Assembly (NCBI RefSeq): GCF_003403075.1
Contig: NZ_CP031557.1
Span: 2,046,001 to 2,110,000, forward strand
Direction of reading: 5' to 3'
DNA: 64,000 nt
Source: Flavobacterium psychrotrophum
GTDB lineage: Bacteria; Bacteroidota; Bacteroidia; Flavobacteriales; Flavobacteriaceae
In this document: positions 35,222-44,080 of the stretch, piece after piece
Numbering within the stretch: the first letter of the stretch is position 1
Layout of the letters: every line of letters begins with the position of its first letter
Notes under the pieces: model-generated
The model's input: only the letters and a program-made list of their open reading frames with translations
What the model was told of the DNA's origin: nothing
Database searches by the model: none
Translations under genes and position numbers: made by a program

Positions 35222-35830
35222 ATGGAGGATCTTCATTATTTAAGTGGAATCTTACTGCCATTTGCAGGGCTAACGGAAAATGATATTTCCGTTAGCCTTC
35301 GCTTTTGGCACAGGCGCAACATCGCAAAAGGGAATTTTTACAACCGGCAGAATGTAGTCTGCAAGGACCTTGGCATTGTAACGAAGGGCATTTTCCGCGT
35401 GTATTTTTTTGATCCCGCAACAGGTGAGCAAAAGAATGTCTTTTTCTTTTCTGAGGGCCAATTCATTGTATCTTTCCGTAGTTTTATTTTCCAGTACCCG
35501 TGCAATTACTTTATCGAGGCACTCGAAGATGCCGAAATTCTTTACGTCCCCTATCAGGACCTCCACTATTTATACAGTGAGCACAGGCCTTGGGAACGCT
35601 TTGGAAGGCTGCTGGCAGAACACTTTTTTAATGCCTCACAAGGGCGGACGGAAAATTTGCTTTTCCTTAACCATGAGCAACGCTACCTCGGTCTTTTAAA
35701 GGAACATCCTAATATTATACAGCGGGTTACCTCACAGCATATTGCCTCGTATCTCGGCATAAAGAACCAGTCCCTAAGCAGGATTAAAAACCGTATTGCC
35801 TCAGGCAATGCCAACCATAGAAATAAATAA
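35222..35830 (+). CDS. Crp/FNR-family regulator
   Basis: 202 residues: cyclic-nucleotide-binding-like domain (about 20-140) and a winged-helix C-terminus with SQHIASYLGIKNQSLSRIKNRI. No FNR-type Cys cluster. It starts 6 bases after the peroxiredoxin gene and is the last gene of this unit, followed by a terminator. Related only distantly to the Cys-rich Crp protein at 14554-15183. Signal unknown. Confidence 0.88.
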   Translation: MEDLHYLSGILLPFAGLTENDISVSLRFWHRRNIAKGNFYNRQNVVCKDLGIVTKGIFRVYFFDPATGEQKNVFFFSEGQFIVSFRSFIFQYPCNYFIEALEDAEILYVPYQDLHYLYSEHRPWERFGRLLAEHFFNASQGRTENLLFLNHEQRYLGLLKEHPNIIQRVTSQHIASYLGIKNQSLSRIKNRIASGNANHRNK

Positions 35831-35831
35831 G

Positions 35832-35848
35832 AGCCCCAGGTCGGGGCT
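35832..35848 (+). terminator. Rho-independent terminator after the Crp gene
   Basis: AGCCCC/GGGGCT arms around a 5-base loop, starting right after the stop codon, with TTCGCTTTTT following. Confidence 0.7.
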
Positions 35849-36037
35849 TTCGCTTTTTAGCGGCTGTTGGCGCAGCGTCAAAATGGCTACATAACGAACC
35901 GGTCCGGTGCAGCACAGCCCGGAATTTGCCTCAAATTTACCTCACCCAACACGGTGGCAAGCCGTTAGAAAATTATATGATAAACAACTGTATAACACGA
36001 GGCAAGGCAGCATGCTGCCCTCATAATAAACATAAAA

Positions 36038-36373
36038 ATGGATATAAAAAAATTTATTGAAGAGTGGATTATCGCAAGCAATAGCTTTAACACAGAAAAG
36101 TACCTGGACTTTTATAACGATCATGCCGTCCTGGACGACCCCTCCGTAGGTCGCAAATATAAGGGCAAAGAGGGTATCCGGGAGTATTTTGAGAGCTACT
36201 TTATAGGGTATAACACGCATACAACCATCATGGAGCTAGAAATTAAGGATACTGATCGTGCCCATTTGCGGGTGGAGTTTACGGGCGACTTTCCTGAAGG
36301 CACGATTGGCGGCACTTTCGACTTTAAATTTAAGAACCATAAAATAGAATCCCTTGGTGCTGATTTAATTTAA
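36038..36373 (+). CDS. SnoaL-like NTF2-fold protein
   Basis: 111 residues matching the SnoaL/ketosteroid-isomerase-like fold: FIEEWIIASNSFNTEKYLDFYNDHAVLDDPSVGRKYKG, then GIREYFESYFIGYNTHT and a beta-rich end. The fold hosts small-molecule isomerases, cyclases and binding proteins; residues here do not define a reaction. It stands alone between two terminators. Confidence 0.8.
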   Translation: MDIKKFIEEWIIASNSFNTEKYLDFYNDHAVLDDPSVGRKYKGKEGIREYFESYFIGYNTHTTIMELEIKDTDRAHLRVEFTGDFPEGTIGGTFDFKFKNHKIESLGADLI

Positions 36374-36397
36374 GATACCCTTTTCTGTAGCAGAACA

Positions 36398-36431
36398 AAA
36401 AATCCCAAAATGGCTTCATTTTGGGATTTTT
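36398..36431. terminator. Bidirectional terminator between convergent genes
   Basis: 15-base perfect arms (AAAAATCCCAAAATG and its complement) around GCTT. The A run on one side and T run on the other let it terminate both the SnoaL gene and the aldehyde dehydrogenase gene. Confidence 0.85.
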
Positions 36432-36456
36432 GTTTAATGGCTGTGTTACACACTAC

Positions 36457-38099
36457 TTAAAAATTTTGTGCACTTTCCAGCCTGCTTGATGAGTGGTTGT
36501 CTACAATACTATTGAGCAAAGTCCCATTCTGCTGGGTCTGCTTGGCTGCAATAACCGAGTCGACTGAAAAGGCAAGTAACGCCTGGTCGACAGAAAGGGT
36601 TCCTTCGGCGGAATCCTTCCTTCCGTTAAAGGCAAATATATCCGGGCCGCGCTGGCACTGGCTGTTAATGTTGATGCGCCCAACCTGTCCGGTCAGTCCA
36701 TCGATCAGGGTGCTGATTGCCTGGGTATCATTACTAAATATACTTACCTGTTGCCCGTAAGGGGAATTGGTAACGTAATCTATCGGCGTAGCAATATCGG
36801 TAAATTCAATTATAGGTAGTACCGGGCCAAACTGCTCCTCGTGGTAGAGCTTCATGGCTTTTGTTACAGGGAAGACGATTGCTGGTTTTAAGAAGGATTC
36901 GTAATTTTCGCCCCCGCCGTCCTGTGCGTTAATAACGGTAGCGCCGTGCTTAATTGCATCCTGGATACATTCCAGCAAATAGGCAGGCTTATCGGGCTCT
37001 GCCAGTGGCGTAATATTTACGCCTTTTACCCAAGGCAGCCCTATTACCAGTTTATTGACCTCTTGGCGCAGGCGGCGGATGAATTCTTCGCGGATGTCCT
37101 TATGCACAAAAAATATTTTTAGGGCGGTGCACCGCTGTCCATTGAAGGCCAACGCCCCGGCAACGGCCTCGCTCACAGTAAGGTCCAGGTCGGCGTCACT
37201 CATGATAATAGCCGCATTCTTTGCATCCAGCCCCAGGACCGATTTCAACCTGTTGGATTTCGGGTGCATTTTCTTTAGGCTGTCCGCTACTTTACTGGAG
37301 CCTATCAGGGCCAGCACGTCCACTTTTCCGGATTGCATAAGGCCAGGTATAATATCCCTGCCCCTTCCATAAACGGTATTGATAACACCTTTGGGAAACG
37401 CTTTTTGGAAGGCATCGAGTAACGGCTCGAAAAGTAAGGTTCCCTGCTTTGGTGGCTTGAACATGATCACATTACCCATGATAAGGGCCGGGATCAATGT
37501 GGTAAAGGTCTCGTTTAAGGGATAATTGAATGGCCCCATACATAAGACCACGCCATAGGGCACTTTTTTCGTCTGCCCGATAAAGTTTTGCTCCAGGGTA
37601 AAGGCTGAGGTTTCAGTCTGCAACTTTTGGGCCGCTTTAATGGTTTCCTTAATATAGTCCACGGTCCTGTCAAATTCCTTCTCCGCATCAGTAAGCGTCT
37701 TGGCTATTTCCCACATGATCAGCTTTATGACGGCATCGCGCTTACTGATCATCCGGATAGTAAAATTCTCCAGGCATTCGATCCGCTCTTTCATGCTCAT
37801 GGAAGGCCACTCACCCTTACCGGAATCGAAAGCTTTTAATGCGGCGTCTAGTGCCAGTCCGGCCTCCTTGGTTGTCCCTATAGGATAGCTACCAATAACC
37901 AGCGGCTGTTTTTCCGATAAATAATCTGCCTGCCCCTGACTGGTATCGGGGAATACACGGTCTGGGCCTTTCCCTCCCAATGGATCAGTTCCCCATTGAT
38001 CAGTATTTTATTTTGGTGTACGGGGGCTAATAGCCGTACCTCCTGCGGTATTTCCTCCTTAAAGGGAATAATACCCTGTAGATAACTTTTGGTATCCAT
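36457..38099 (-). pseudogene. NADP-type aldehyde (glyceraldehyde-3-phosphate) dehydrogenase, one frameshift
   Basis: Two overlapping frames together make one ALDH of about 545 residues. The 5' piece begins MDTKSYLQGIIPFKEEIPQE at 38099; the rest includes YGVVLCMGPFNYPLNET, LALIGSSKVADSLKKMHPK and the catalytic Cys in NGQRCTALKI. The whole resembles the plant-type non-phosphorylating GAPDH group. The frames join if one base is added to the G4 run at plus-strand 37948-37951, which restores VYSPDTSQGQADYLSEKQP. So either a real disabling mutation or a homopolymer sequencing error. The coding potential is otherwise perfect. Last gene of a minus-strand unit with the saccharopine-dehydrogenase-like and MazG-like genes. 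Confidence 0.85.
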
Positions 38100-38112
38100 T
38101 TCTTTTCTCTTT

Positions 38113-39122
38113 TTAATTTAACAAATCAGTAACCTGCACATTAGGCAGCACGTAGAGCAGCTCCTCACCATAAGCGGACCCGGGCGACTGAAATCCTTTT
38201 TTAAAGGATCCGCCGAGCGTCCTGGAGGCAATTTCGACTGCCGAGAATACCGTCGGGGCATATCCCTCTTCCATATCTATTTTAGAGCTTACAACAAGCC
38301 CGTTTGCACCAGTTACTTCGGCAAGTAGGGTACTGATGCCCTTCCGGGTAGCATTGGGGGATTCTAAAGTCGCGATGGTGAGCGTTTCATCCTCCGGCAG
38401 GTCTTTAGGGAGCGCCATCTGGAAATATTCTTCTATGTTTTTAATTCCTGTCGATTTATAGGAAAGGACAACGCCCCCAGTGGTGTCGGCAGGCAGTCTT
38501 CAGGGCCACTTCCAAAATCAAACGCCCTGGGTAATGCCTCATTAAGTTGTACGAGCTCCCCATCCCTTCGTACCAGTAAACCGGCATTAATGATATTGGC
38601 GCTACTGGCAACGGAACCCGGGGTAAAGCCGCCGGAATATTTAAAGCCAACCCGTAAGGCCACCGGATCGGCGACGCGCTTGGCCGTATGGAGGACCAGC
38701 GGGTCATAGCTTACAAAAAGGCCGGCTCCTGACAATAGCATGATACCCGCGTTTTTCGCCGCTTCATCTTTGGACTCCGCAAGCCTGTAAATGCCTACCT
38801 CAGCCGTAATATCGGTATAATGAACCTTGTATTTAATACAGGCATTCATGGCCTGCTCAGCGGTTTCGCTAAATGGGCCTGCCACATTGAGCAGGGTTGT
38901 CTTACCCAAAAGGCTTTTACTCCAGCCAAATTCATCATCCACGGAAAAAACATGGTATGGTACGTTCAGTTCTTTTGCCAAAGCAGCAACCTCATGCGGG
39001 TTGCGTCCCGCAATTTCAAAGGTAAGGCCCCTCCGGGCAGCCTCCTGGCATATTAATCTGCCTGTATAGCCTGTGGCTCCATAGATCAGTAGGACCTTGT
39101 CCTCGTTATTCTCTTTTAGCAT
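38113..39122 (-). pseudogene. Saccharopine-dehydrogenase-like (trans enoyl reductase type) gene, one frameshift
   Basis: The N-terminal frame (39122-38433) has a Rossmann start LLIYGATGYTGRLICQEAARRG and AGRNPHEV, then YKVHYTDITAEVG. The frame is lost after PTPLGA. Adding one base to the C5 run at plus-strand 38474-38478 joins it to PTPLGGVVLSYKSTGIKNIE and on to the 38418-38113 frame ending LPNVQVTDLLN. The sum is about 335 residues, normal for the family. Members reduce or rearrange carbonyl compounds with NADP; substrate unknown. As in the next gene, the lesion is a single base in a G/C run, with the rest intact. The gene starts 29 bases after the MazG-like gene ends. Confidence 0.85.
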
Positions 39123-39151
39123 CAGTCTGTTTTTAAAGTTGATAACACGTT

Positions 39152-39478
39152 TTACGTAAACAATTTTTCTGTTTTCACAAGGAAATTTTCCAGGGCCTCT
39201 TCAATATCTATATCCATGCGCCCAGCAAGCACGGCCAGCCACCAAATACATTCTCCAAGTTTATGGGCCAACTCCGTATCAGGTTCCCCGCCCTTGGGCC
39301 ATCTGCCTTGTTGTGACATGGTTAGCCTCCCTACAAGGCCGGCATCAGTTAAAAAAGCCAAGGCGTCTTCCTCAACCGTCCATTCGCTTCCATGGTGTTT
39401 GAGCTCAAGCTCATGGTACAGTTCCCTCAATTTCAGGGACCTTTCTATAAATTCCTTTAATTCTATATTTTTACGCAT
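39152..39478 (-). CDS. MazG-like nucleotide pyrophosphohydrolase
   Basis: 108-residue all-alpha protein. The first helix has LKLRELYHELELKHHGSEWT, and the C-terminal half has ELAHKLGECIWWLAVLAGRMDIDIEEALENFL, the MazG-like pattern with the acidic Glu/Asp metal ligands. The family hydrolyses NTPs or dNTPs to monophosphates, usually as housecleaning. It starts the minus-strand unit with the two frameshifted oxidoreductase genes. Confidence 0.75.
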   Translation of the reverse strand: MRKNIELKEFIERSLKLRELYHELELKHHGSEWTVEEDALAFLTDAGLVGRLTMSQQGRWPKGGEPDTELAHKLGECIWWLAVLAGRMDIDIEEALENFLVKTEKLFT

Positions 39479-39610
39479 CGTCTTTTTAACTATTTAAAGT
39501 TGGTAATCAATATCACAATGGCCTGGCAGTACTACTTCTAAATATTCGAGATTTTCAAGAATAGGGCACAACCCATTATTATTTATGTGCAAACCGGATT
39601 AATTTAATGT

Positions 39611-40339
39611 TTACCAGGGCAGAACCCCCTGAGGCCCAAAAAAGCTTCCGGTAGGCAAATCATCGGTCGTTGTAGCATATTTAACCGAAACAGCTGCGCC
39701 CTCATCAGGACTAAGTGTTCCTGTATTACCGTTAAGGTCAGTTTTTATATGTCCCGGTTCTATGGCATACACCTTTATTTCCAGTGGCTCAAGTTCTTTT
39801 GCAAAGGCAACAATTACTGCATTAAGCGCTGATTTAGAACTGGAATATCCCATGTAATTAACCTGTCCATACACCGTGGATTTATCCTGGCTAAGCGTAA
39901 TGGAACCTACAATGCTGCTTACCATAATAATCCTGGCCTGAGGCGCTGCCTTTAGCAAAGGAAGAAAGGACTGCGTTACACGGATAGGCCCAAAAACATT
40001 AACCTCATACGTCTGGCGAACGTTTTCGAGGCTCTCAATGCTTGGCGGACTTACTAAGTCTAAGGAAATACCGGCATTATTTATTAACAGGTTAAGGTGC
40101 GGCGTTTCGGCGGCTAACAAGGCTGCCGCCTGCTGTACGCTGGTGTCGCCGGTAACATCAATAAGAAGCAACCGTACATCAAGCCCTTCAGTACGAAGTT
40201 TCTGAACAGCAGCATTTCCAAGTGCCGCATCGCGTGATCCAAGCCATACGCGATAGCCTTGCCGGGCCAGTGCTTTTACGGTTGCAAAACCAATACCTTT
40301 ATTAGCGCCGGTTACCAAAGCCGTTTTAGGACTATTCAC
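39611..40339 (-). CDS. SDR of the carbonyl-reductase type
   Basis: 242 residues when started at GTG 40339 (MNSPKTALVTGANKGIGFAT); an ATG at 40378 is in frame but its extra 13 residues only read through the end of the upstream gene. Motifs: TGANKGIGFATVKALA, LGSRD after beta-2, NNAGISLD, catalytic Ser in VSSIVGSITL, Tyr-x-x-x-Lys in YSSSKSALNA. The GTG start overlaps the upstream stop by 8 bases, implying translational coupling with the SnoaL gene. Substrate unknown. Confidence 0.88.
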   Translation of the reverse strand: MNSPKTALVTGANKGIGFATVKALARQGYRVWLGSRDAALGNAAVQKLRTEGLDVRLLLIDVTGDTSVQQAAALLAAETPHLNLLINNAGISLDLVSPPSIESLENVRQTYEVNVFGPIRVTQSFLPLLKAAPQARIIMVSSIVGSITLSQDKSTVYGQVNYMGYSSSKSALNAVIVAFAKELEPLEIKVYAIEPGHIKTDLNGNTGTLSPDEGAAVSVKYATTTDDLPTGSFFGPQGVLPW

Positions 40340-40817
40340 TTTTAAGGTTTTTTGAGCTTTGTGCCGCAGGATTGGCATGATGTGTATAATCGCCTAAAAG
40401 ACTGATTACCAAATTACGTTCTTTAAAATGCCAGCCACCATCAATACGCGTAAAACTGTCGTTATACCTGCCTATTATTATGGGCTGCAATGGGAAACCC
40501 CGGTCAAGATCCTGTTGAAAAATACTCATGTACGATGAGGCAGTGGCTGAATGATCATCATCACTGATTTTTAATACGGTATTTGTGGTTATGTGCGCAG
40601 TATTAGGCGTACCATTGCCATACAGCTGAAGGTTTTCTTTGAGGTGCTTCTCTATATTTTCACTGCCGTCTGCTACAATACCGGTCGATATGATCTTGCC
40701 GTATTTAAATAATCCTGCAACCCCGGCAAAATCCCCTGCGTCTAAAAAGTGGGTGTACTGTGCAATTAGATTCTCTATTGCTCTCTCGCTGCTAATTTTA
40801 TAAGCTTGTTGTTCCAT
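40332..40817 (-). CDS. SnoaL-like protein with NTF2 fold
   Basis: 161 residues of the SnoaL_4 type: RAIENLIAQYTHFLDAGDFAGVAGLF in the N-terminal helix, TAHITTNTVLKI and GWHFKERNLVISLLGD in the sheet. This family includes small polyketide-cyclase-like and dehydratase-like enzymes. It lies between two SDR genes on the same strand, with a coupled downstream SDR, suggesting a small catabolic or detoxification unit. It is not close to the SnoaL protein at 36038-36373. Confidence 0.82.
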   Translation of the reverse strand: MEQQAYKISSERAIENLIAQYTHFLDAGDFAGVAGLFKYGKIISTGIVADGSENIEKHLKENLQLYGNGTPNTAHITTNTVLKISDDDHSATASSYMSIFQQDLDRGFPLQPIIIGRYNDSFTRIDGGWHFKERNLVISLLGDYTHHANPAAQSSKNLKSE

Positions 40818-40858
40818 AATTGACTTTATTTAATATGTTTAATCTTTAAAGCGGTTGG

Positions 40859-41650
40859 TTATACCGTTGCGATTGTGCCGCCATCTATAACATAATTCGC
40901 ACCGGTTAGGTAAGACGCCCTTGGGGAAACAAGGTAGCCTACAAATTCAGCAACATCTTCCGGACTTGCCATCCTGCCCATGGGTATTCCGCCAAGGCTG
41001 TTCATGAGGTTTTGTGTGATTTCATCAACGCTGACCCCGGCTTCCCCGGCAAGGGAGTGCAGGTAGGCATCCATCGTATCTGTTTTCACCATACCGGGGG
41101 ACACAGTAAGTACGCGCACGCCTTTAGGGGTGAATTCTTTTGAAAGGCTTTTGCTGTAGTTTATCAAGGCTGCTTTTGCCACCGCGTAGGCACCCAGCGA
41201 CTCATGCACGGGTGATATACCGGTAATCGATGATATGTGGATAATTACACCGCTTTTCTGCTCCAGCATGCCCGGAAGTACCGCCCTGTCAATACGGGCC
41301 GGCGCCAGGAGGTTCAACTGGATATCGTTCTCCCAGTGCTCATCTGTAAGGGCGCTGAATCCGCCTGAAGGGCTGCTGGAACCACCCATATTATTTACCA
41401 GGATATCTACGGTTCCAAATTTTTCATTAATCTCCCCTAAAACTTTAGCAGTCTCACTGGCCACTGTTAGGTCAGTGGCTATAAAATGATGCGGGAGATC
41501 GGTACCTGGATGGTTCCGGGCCGTAACGATTACACTTGCGCCTGCGTCGCGCAAACGGTCGGCAATCGCTTTTCCTATTCCTTTAGTCCCTCCTGTTACA
41601 AGGGCAATTTTTCCGTTAAGTTCTGAATTGTAATTCTGAGTGTTTTCCAT
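40859..41650 (-). CDS. Short-chain dehydrogenase/reductase (locus 2)
   Basis: 263 residues. [57 protein letters not shown], catalytic Ser in HISSITG, Tyr-x-x-x-Lys in YAVAKAAL, and the C-terminus [14 protein letters not shown]. It is a clear paralogue of the SDR at 21097-21882 over its full length. It lies 81 bases downstream of a TetR gene that is itself a paralogue of the TetR next to the first SDR. The order differs: here the TetR and SDR are on one strand, there they converge. Confidence 0.92.
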   Translation of the reverse strand: MENTQNYNSELNGKIALVTGGTKGIGKAIADRLRDAGASVIVTARNHPGTDLPHHFIATDLTVASETAKVLGEINEKFGTVDILVNNMGGSSSPSGGFSALTDEHWENDIQLNLLAPARIDRAVLPGMLEQKSGVIIHISSITGISPVHESLGAYAVAKAALINYSKSLSKEFTPKGVRVLTVSPGMVKTDTMDAYLHSLAGEAGVSVDEITQNLMNSLGGIPMGRMASPEDVAEFVGYLVSPRASYLTGANYVIDGGTIATV

Positions 41651-41731
41651 TTTTAATAAAATTATGAAGTGATTGTTTTAAAATATGAGTGAAATAATTC
41701 TAAGTTAATTGTTTCAAAATAAGACAAAAAA

Positions 41732-42307
41732 TTATGGCGTTAGCTGTGCAATAAGGTAGTGGGCCATTTTCTGGATCCGCTCGGTATCCTGGTGCAGTAT
41801 GTAGGATTCATGCCAGCCGGTAAATGCATTGATGATACAATTGGTTGCAGTTTCAGCATCGAGGTCTTCCCGTAATTCATTTTGTGCTATAGCCTCCTTT
41901 ATAAGTTGCAGCAAAAATGTATGGGCAAACTCGTTAGCCTGCCGCAGTAGCGCCTTGACATCGGGATCAGTCCCGGCGATCTCAAAGGTCATCTTAATGA
42001 CCATACAGTTATTATTGCTGGCAATATTGTTTATAGCGGCATCTATAAAGCTGATCACTCCTTGCAATGGGGATGTATGGTTGGCCTTGTGTAAAAGTGC
42101 TTCTTCCCTGCTGGCCTTGGTATAGGAGCGGATGCACCGTACGAAGAGTTCCCGCTTGTCACCAATGGTATTGTACAAGCTGCTGCTGTTAATCTGCATC
42201 GCGTCCGTGAGGTCACGAAGCGATGCCCCGCTATAGCCCTTCCTCCGAAAAACTTCCATCGCTTTTTGGACTGCTGCCTCTTCGCTAAACTCAACATTTC
42301 TTGCCAT
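41732..42307 (-). CDS. TetR-family repressor (locus 2)
   Basis: 191 residues, starting MARNVEFSEEAAVQKAMEVF, with the DNA-binding helix-turn-helix GYSGASLRDLTDAMQINSSSLYNTIGDKRELF. Nearly the same recognition helix as the TetR at 22155-22733, so the two should bind the same DNA. The upstream box at 42345-42358 (copy D) is in the right place for autoregulation. Ligand unknown. Confidence 0.92.
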   Translation of the reverse strand: MARNVEFSEEAAVQKAMEVFRRKGYSGASLRDLTDAMQINSSSLYNTIGDKRELFVRCIRSYTKASREEALLHKANHTSPLQGVISFIDAAINNIASNNNCMVIKMTFEIAGTDPDVKALLRQANEFAHTFLLQLIKEAIAQNELREDLDAETATNCIINAFTGWHESYILHQDTERIQKMAHYLIAQLTP

Positions 42308-42344
42308 AGCTTATTTGATTCAAGGCAAAGATAAATTAAATTAT

Positions 42345-42358
42345 GAAACAATCGTTTT
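42345..42358 (-). promoter_or_regulatory. TetR-type operator candidate, copy D
   Basis: GAAAC-AATC-GTTTT (plus-strand reading), an AAAC-N4-GTTT box 38 bases upstream of the TetR start at 42307. Weaker half-site versions occur between the TetR and SDR genes (about 41667-41680 and 41703-41715). Confidence 0.45.
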
Positions 42359-43570
42359 AAATTGAAAGATTTATCTAAAATCTATTACTAAAAAGGTGAT
42401 GGCTTCTATACTTCAAAATATTATTCATGGGCTAATACCCACTAATTATCCTAAGATACATAGCAGGGTGATGATGTAAATCTAGTATTAAATCAAAAAG
42501 CTGTTTTAAGGGGATTAGCATAATGTCATGGGGTAAATTACCTAGTTAAGCTGAGGATCCACTTAAGCAATAGCAGCATTTTGACTCTTTACGACGTTAG
42601 AATTGCTATTAAACTTAAGTGGTCGGGTAGCAAAAATAGGGACTACGCGAGAGTTTTTAAGTAGCCTCAATACAATGACATTAAAGGGCTGGTACGGATG
42701 TGTTTGCAATTTCACGACCAGCTAAACATTTAACTATTAGAAAAAAGTCCATCGTTATTTTAAAAGATTCCACAAAAAAGAAATAGCGTCGGCCGGTGTA
42801 GGTAATGCCTGTTTATATCCGGTGGCTAATTCTCCTTACCTAGACGAATCAGCACCCGTACCTATCCATAGTAACAGTATGTAATGCCATATACTCAAAC
42901 AACATCAATACGTTACCCTTGCCAAAGGCCGGAACTGGATGGCGAAGCTTGCGGGCTTATCCATTTTTTACCGTAGAATGGCTTTTGGAATATTTAGGCA
43001 GTAATAAAGTATGCCATGACATTCATGCCCGATTGCTCGAACAAAAGCAGGAACTTTACATTTTCCACAGCCATCAGGATGATGGAATATCGGAACGTGG
43101 CAGGGTCATCTTTGAGATGCCTGCCGCACCATGTTTTTATGTGTCCTATCATTGTCCACGTATTGTTGCCTTCTCTTTGTTTTTCTTCAACTATATAAAT
43201 TAAGGTACTGATTGGTTTCGTTGGTAAATCGCTACCAGCGATTTATGGCACTGGTTGGCCTTGATAGGTTTAGAAGGGAAACTTTTCCCAAGATAATCCG
43301 GTAAAAGGCAGCTAATGTATTGCGGGTAAAGCCATCAGCAAAAGCAAAAGACTACGGCATAATGGCTTTGCTCGCATACTCACAAACCCACCCTTCGGGA
43401 CTTATTCCGTTTCCTTTTGTTTTGCCGCTTTACCCGCACTGTTTATCTGCTTTCTTTTTCCGGTTTTCTTTTGGAAAAAAGTTATGCGGAGCGCAAGCGA
43501 GGCAGGACTGTAACAAATTGGAGGACTGGCAGAAGATACAAAACGAATGTATCATTTAATAAGGACGATT
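42359..43570. other. 1.2-kb stretch without recognisable genes
   Basis: Between the TetR gene and ssb. Short frames exist (for example 42919-43203 on plus, and an opposing frame reading GHIKTWCGRHLKDD around 43090-43130), but none resembles a family I know. The base composition shifts from A+T-rich at the left to the higher G+C of the PRTRC module at the right, so a module boundary probably lies within it. Confidence 0.4.
43225..43245. repeat. 21-base inverted repeat
   Basis: TAAATCGCT-ACC-AGCGATTTA, perfect 9-base arms. It lies 325 bases upstream of ssb in non-coding DNA, near the left edge of the PRTRC module. It could be a protein-binding site, or an RNA hairpin; no T run follows. Confidence 0.45.
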
Positions 43571-44053
43571 ATGACAATTATTGGAAGAGTGACAAGGGAC
43601 GCCGAGGTGCGCAGCCTGTCAAACAACAAAAGTGTAGTGAGTTTTTCTGTAGCCGTGAACCACGACTACAAAGACAAAAATGGGACGAAAGTAACCCAAA
43701 CCGAATTTTTCGACTGTGCTTACTGGTTTTCTACAGGCATAGCGCAGTACCTGACCAAAGGCAGCCTTGTAGAACTTGCAGGGCGTGTGTCTGCCCGTGC
43801 TTGGATGGGCAACGACGGTGTGCCTAAAGCAGGACTGAACTTCAACACGACAGATATTACCCTGCACGGGGGAAATAAAAACGGTGCTCAGGAACAGCAG
43901 CCACAGGGAGAAACACAACAGGCGCAGCAACAAGCCCAACAACCTGAGCAGGCGGCAACGAATGCTGCACCCGCCAACGCAGCGGAAACTACTGTGTATG
44001 AAGCCGAAATACTGCCCAATGGAGCAGCACCTGACGACGACCTCCCATTTTAA
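43571..44053 (+). CDS. ssb: Single-stranded DNA-binding protein of the element
   Basis: 160 residues from ATG 43571 (MTIIGRVTRDAEVRSLSNNKSV). The OB-fold runs to about residue 105 (FFDCAYWFSTGIAQYLTKGSLVELAGRVSARAW), then a Gln-rich linker, and the acidic tip DDDLPF that recruits repair and replication proteins. Genes of this kind, followed by DUF932, head the PRTRC module of Bacteroidota conjugative elements, where the protein would coat single-stranded DNA during transfer or replication. Confidence 0.95.
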   Translation: MTIIGRVTRDAEVRSLSNNKSVVSFSVAVNHDYKDKNGTKVTQTEFFDCAYWFSTGIAQYLTKGSLVELAGRVSARAWMGNDGVPKAGLNFNTTDITLHGGNKNGAQEQQPQGETQQAQQQAQQPEQAATNAAPANAAETTVYEAEILPNGAAPDDDLPF

Positions 44054-44080
44054 GAACGTTTAACCTTAAAATTTAAAATC

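Noticed and set aside
43000..43200. Possible transposase remnant between the TetR gene and ssb
   Set aside because: Both strands were read and no transposase motif or terminal inverted repeat was found.
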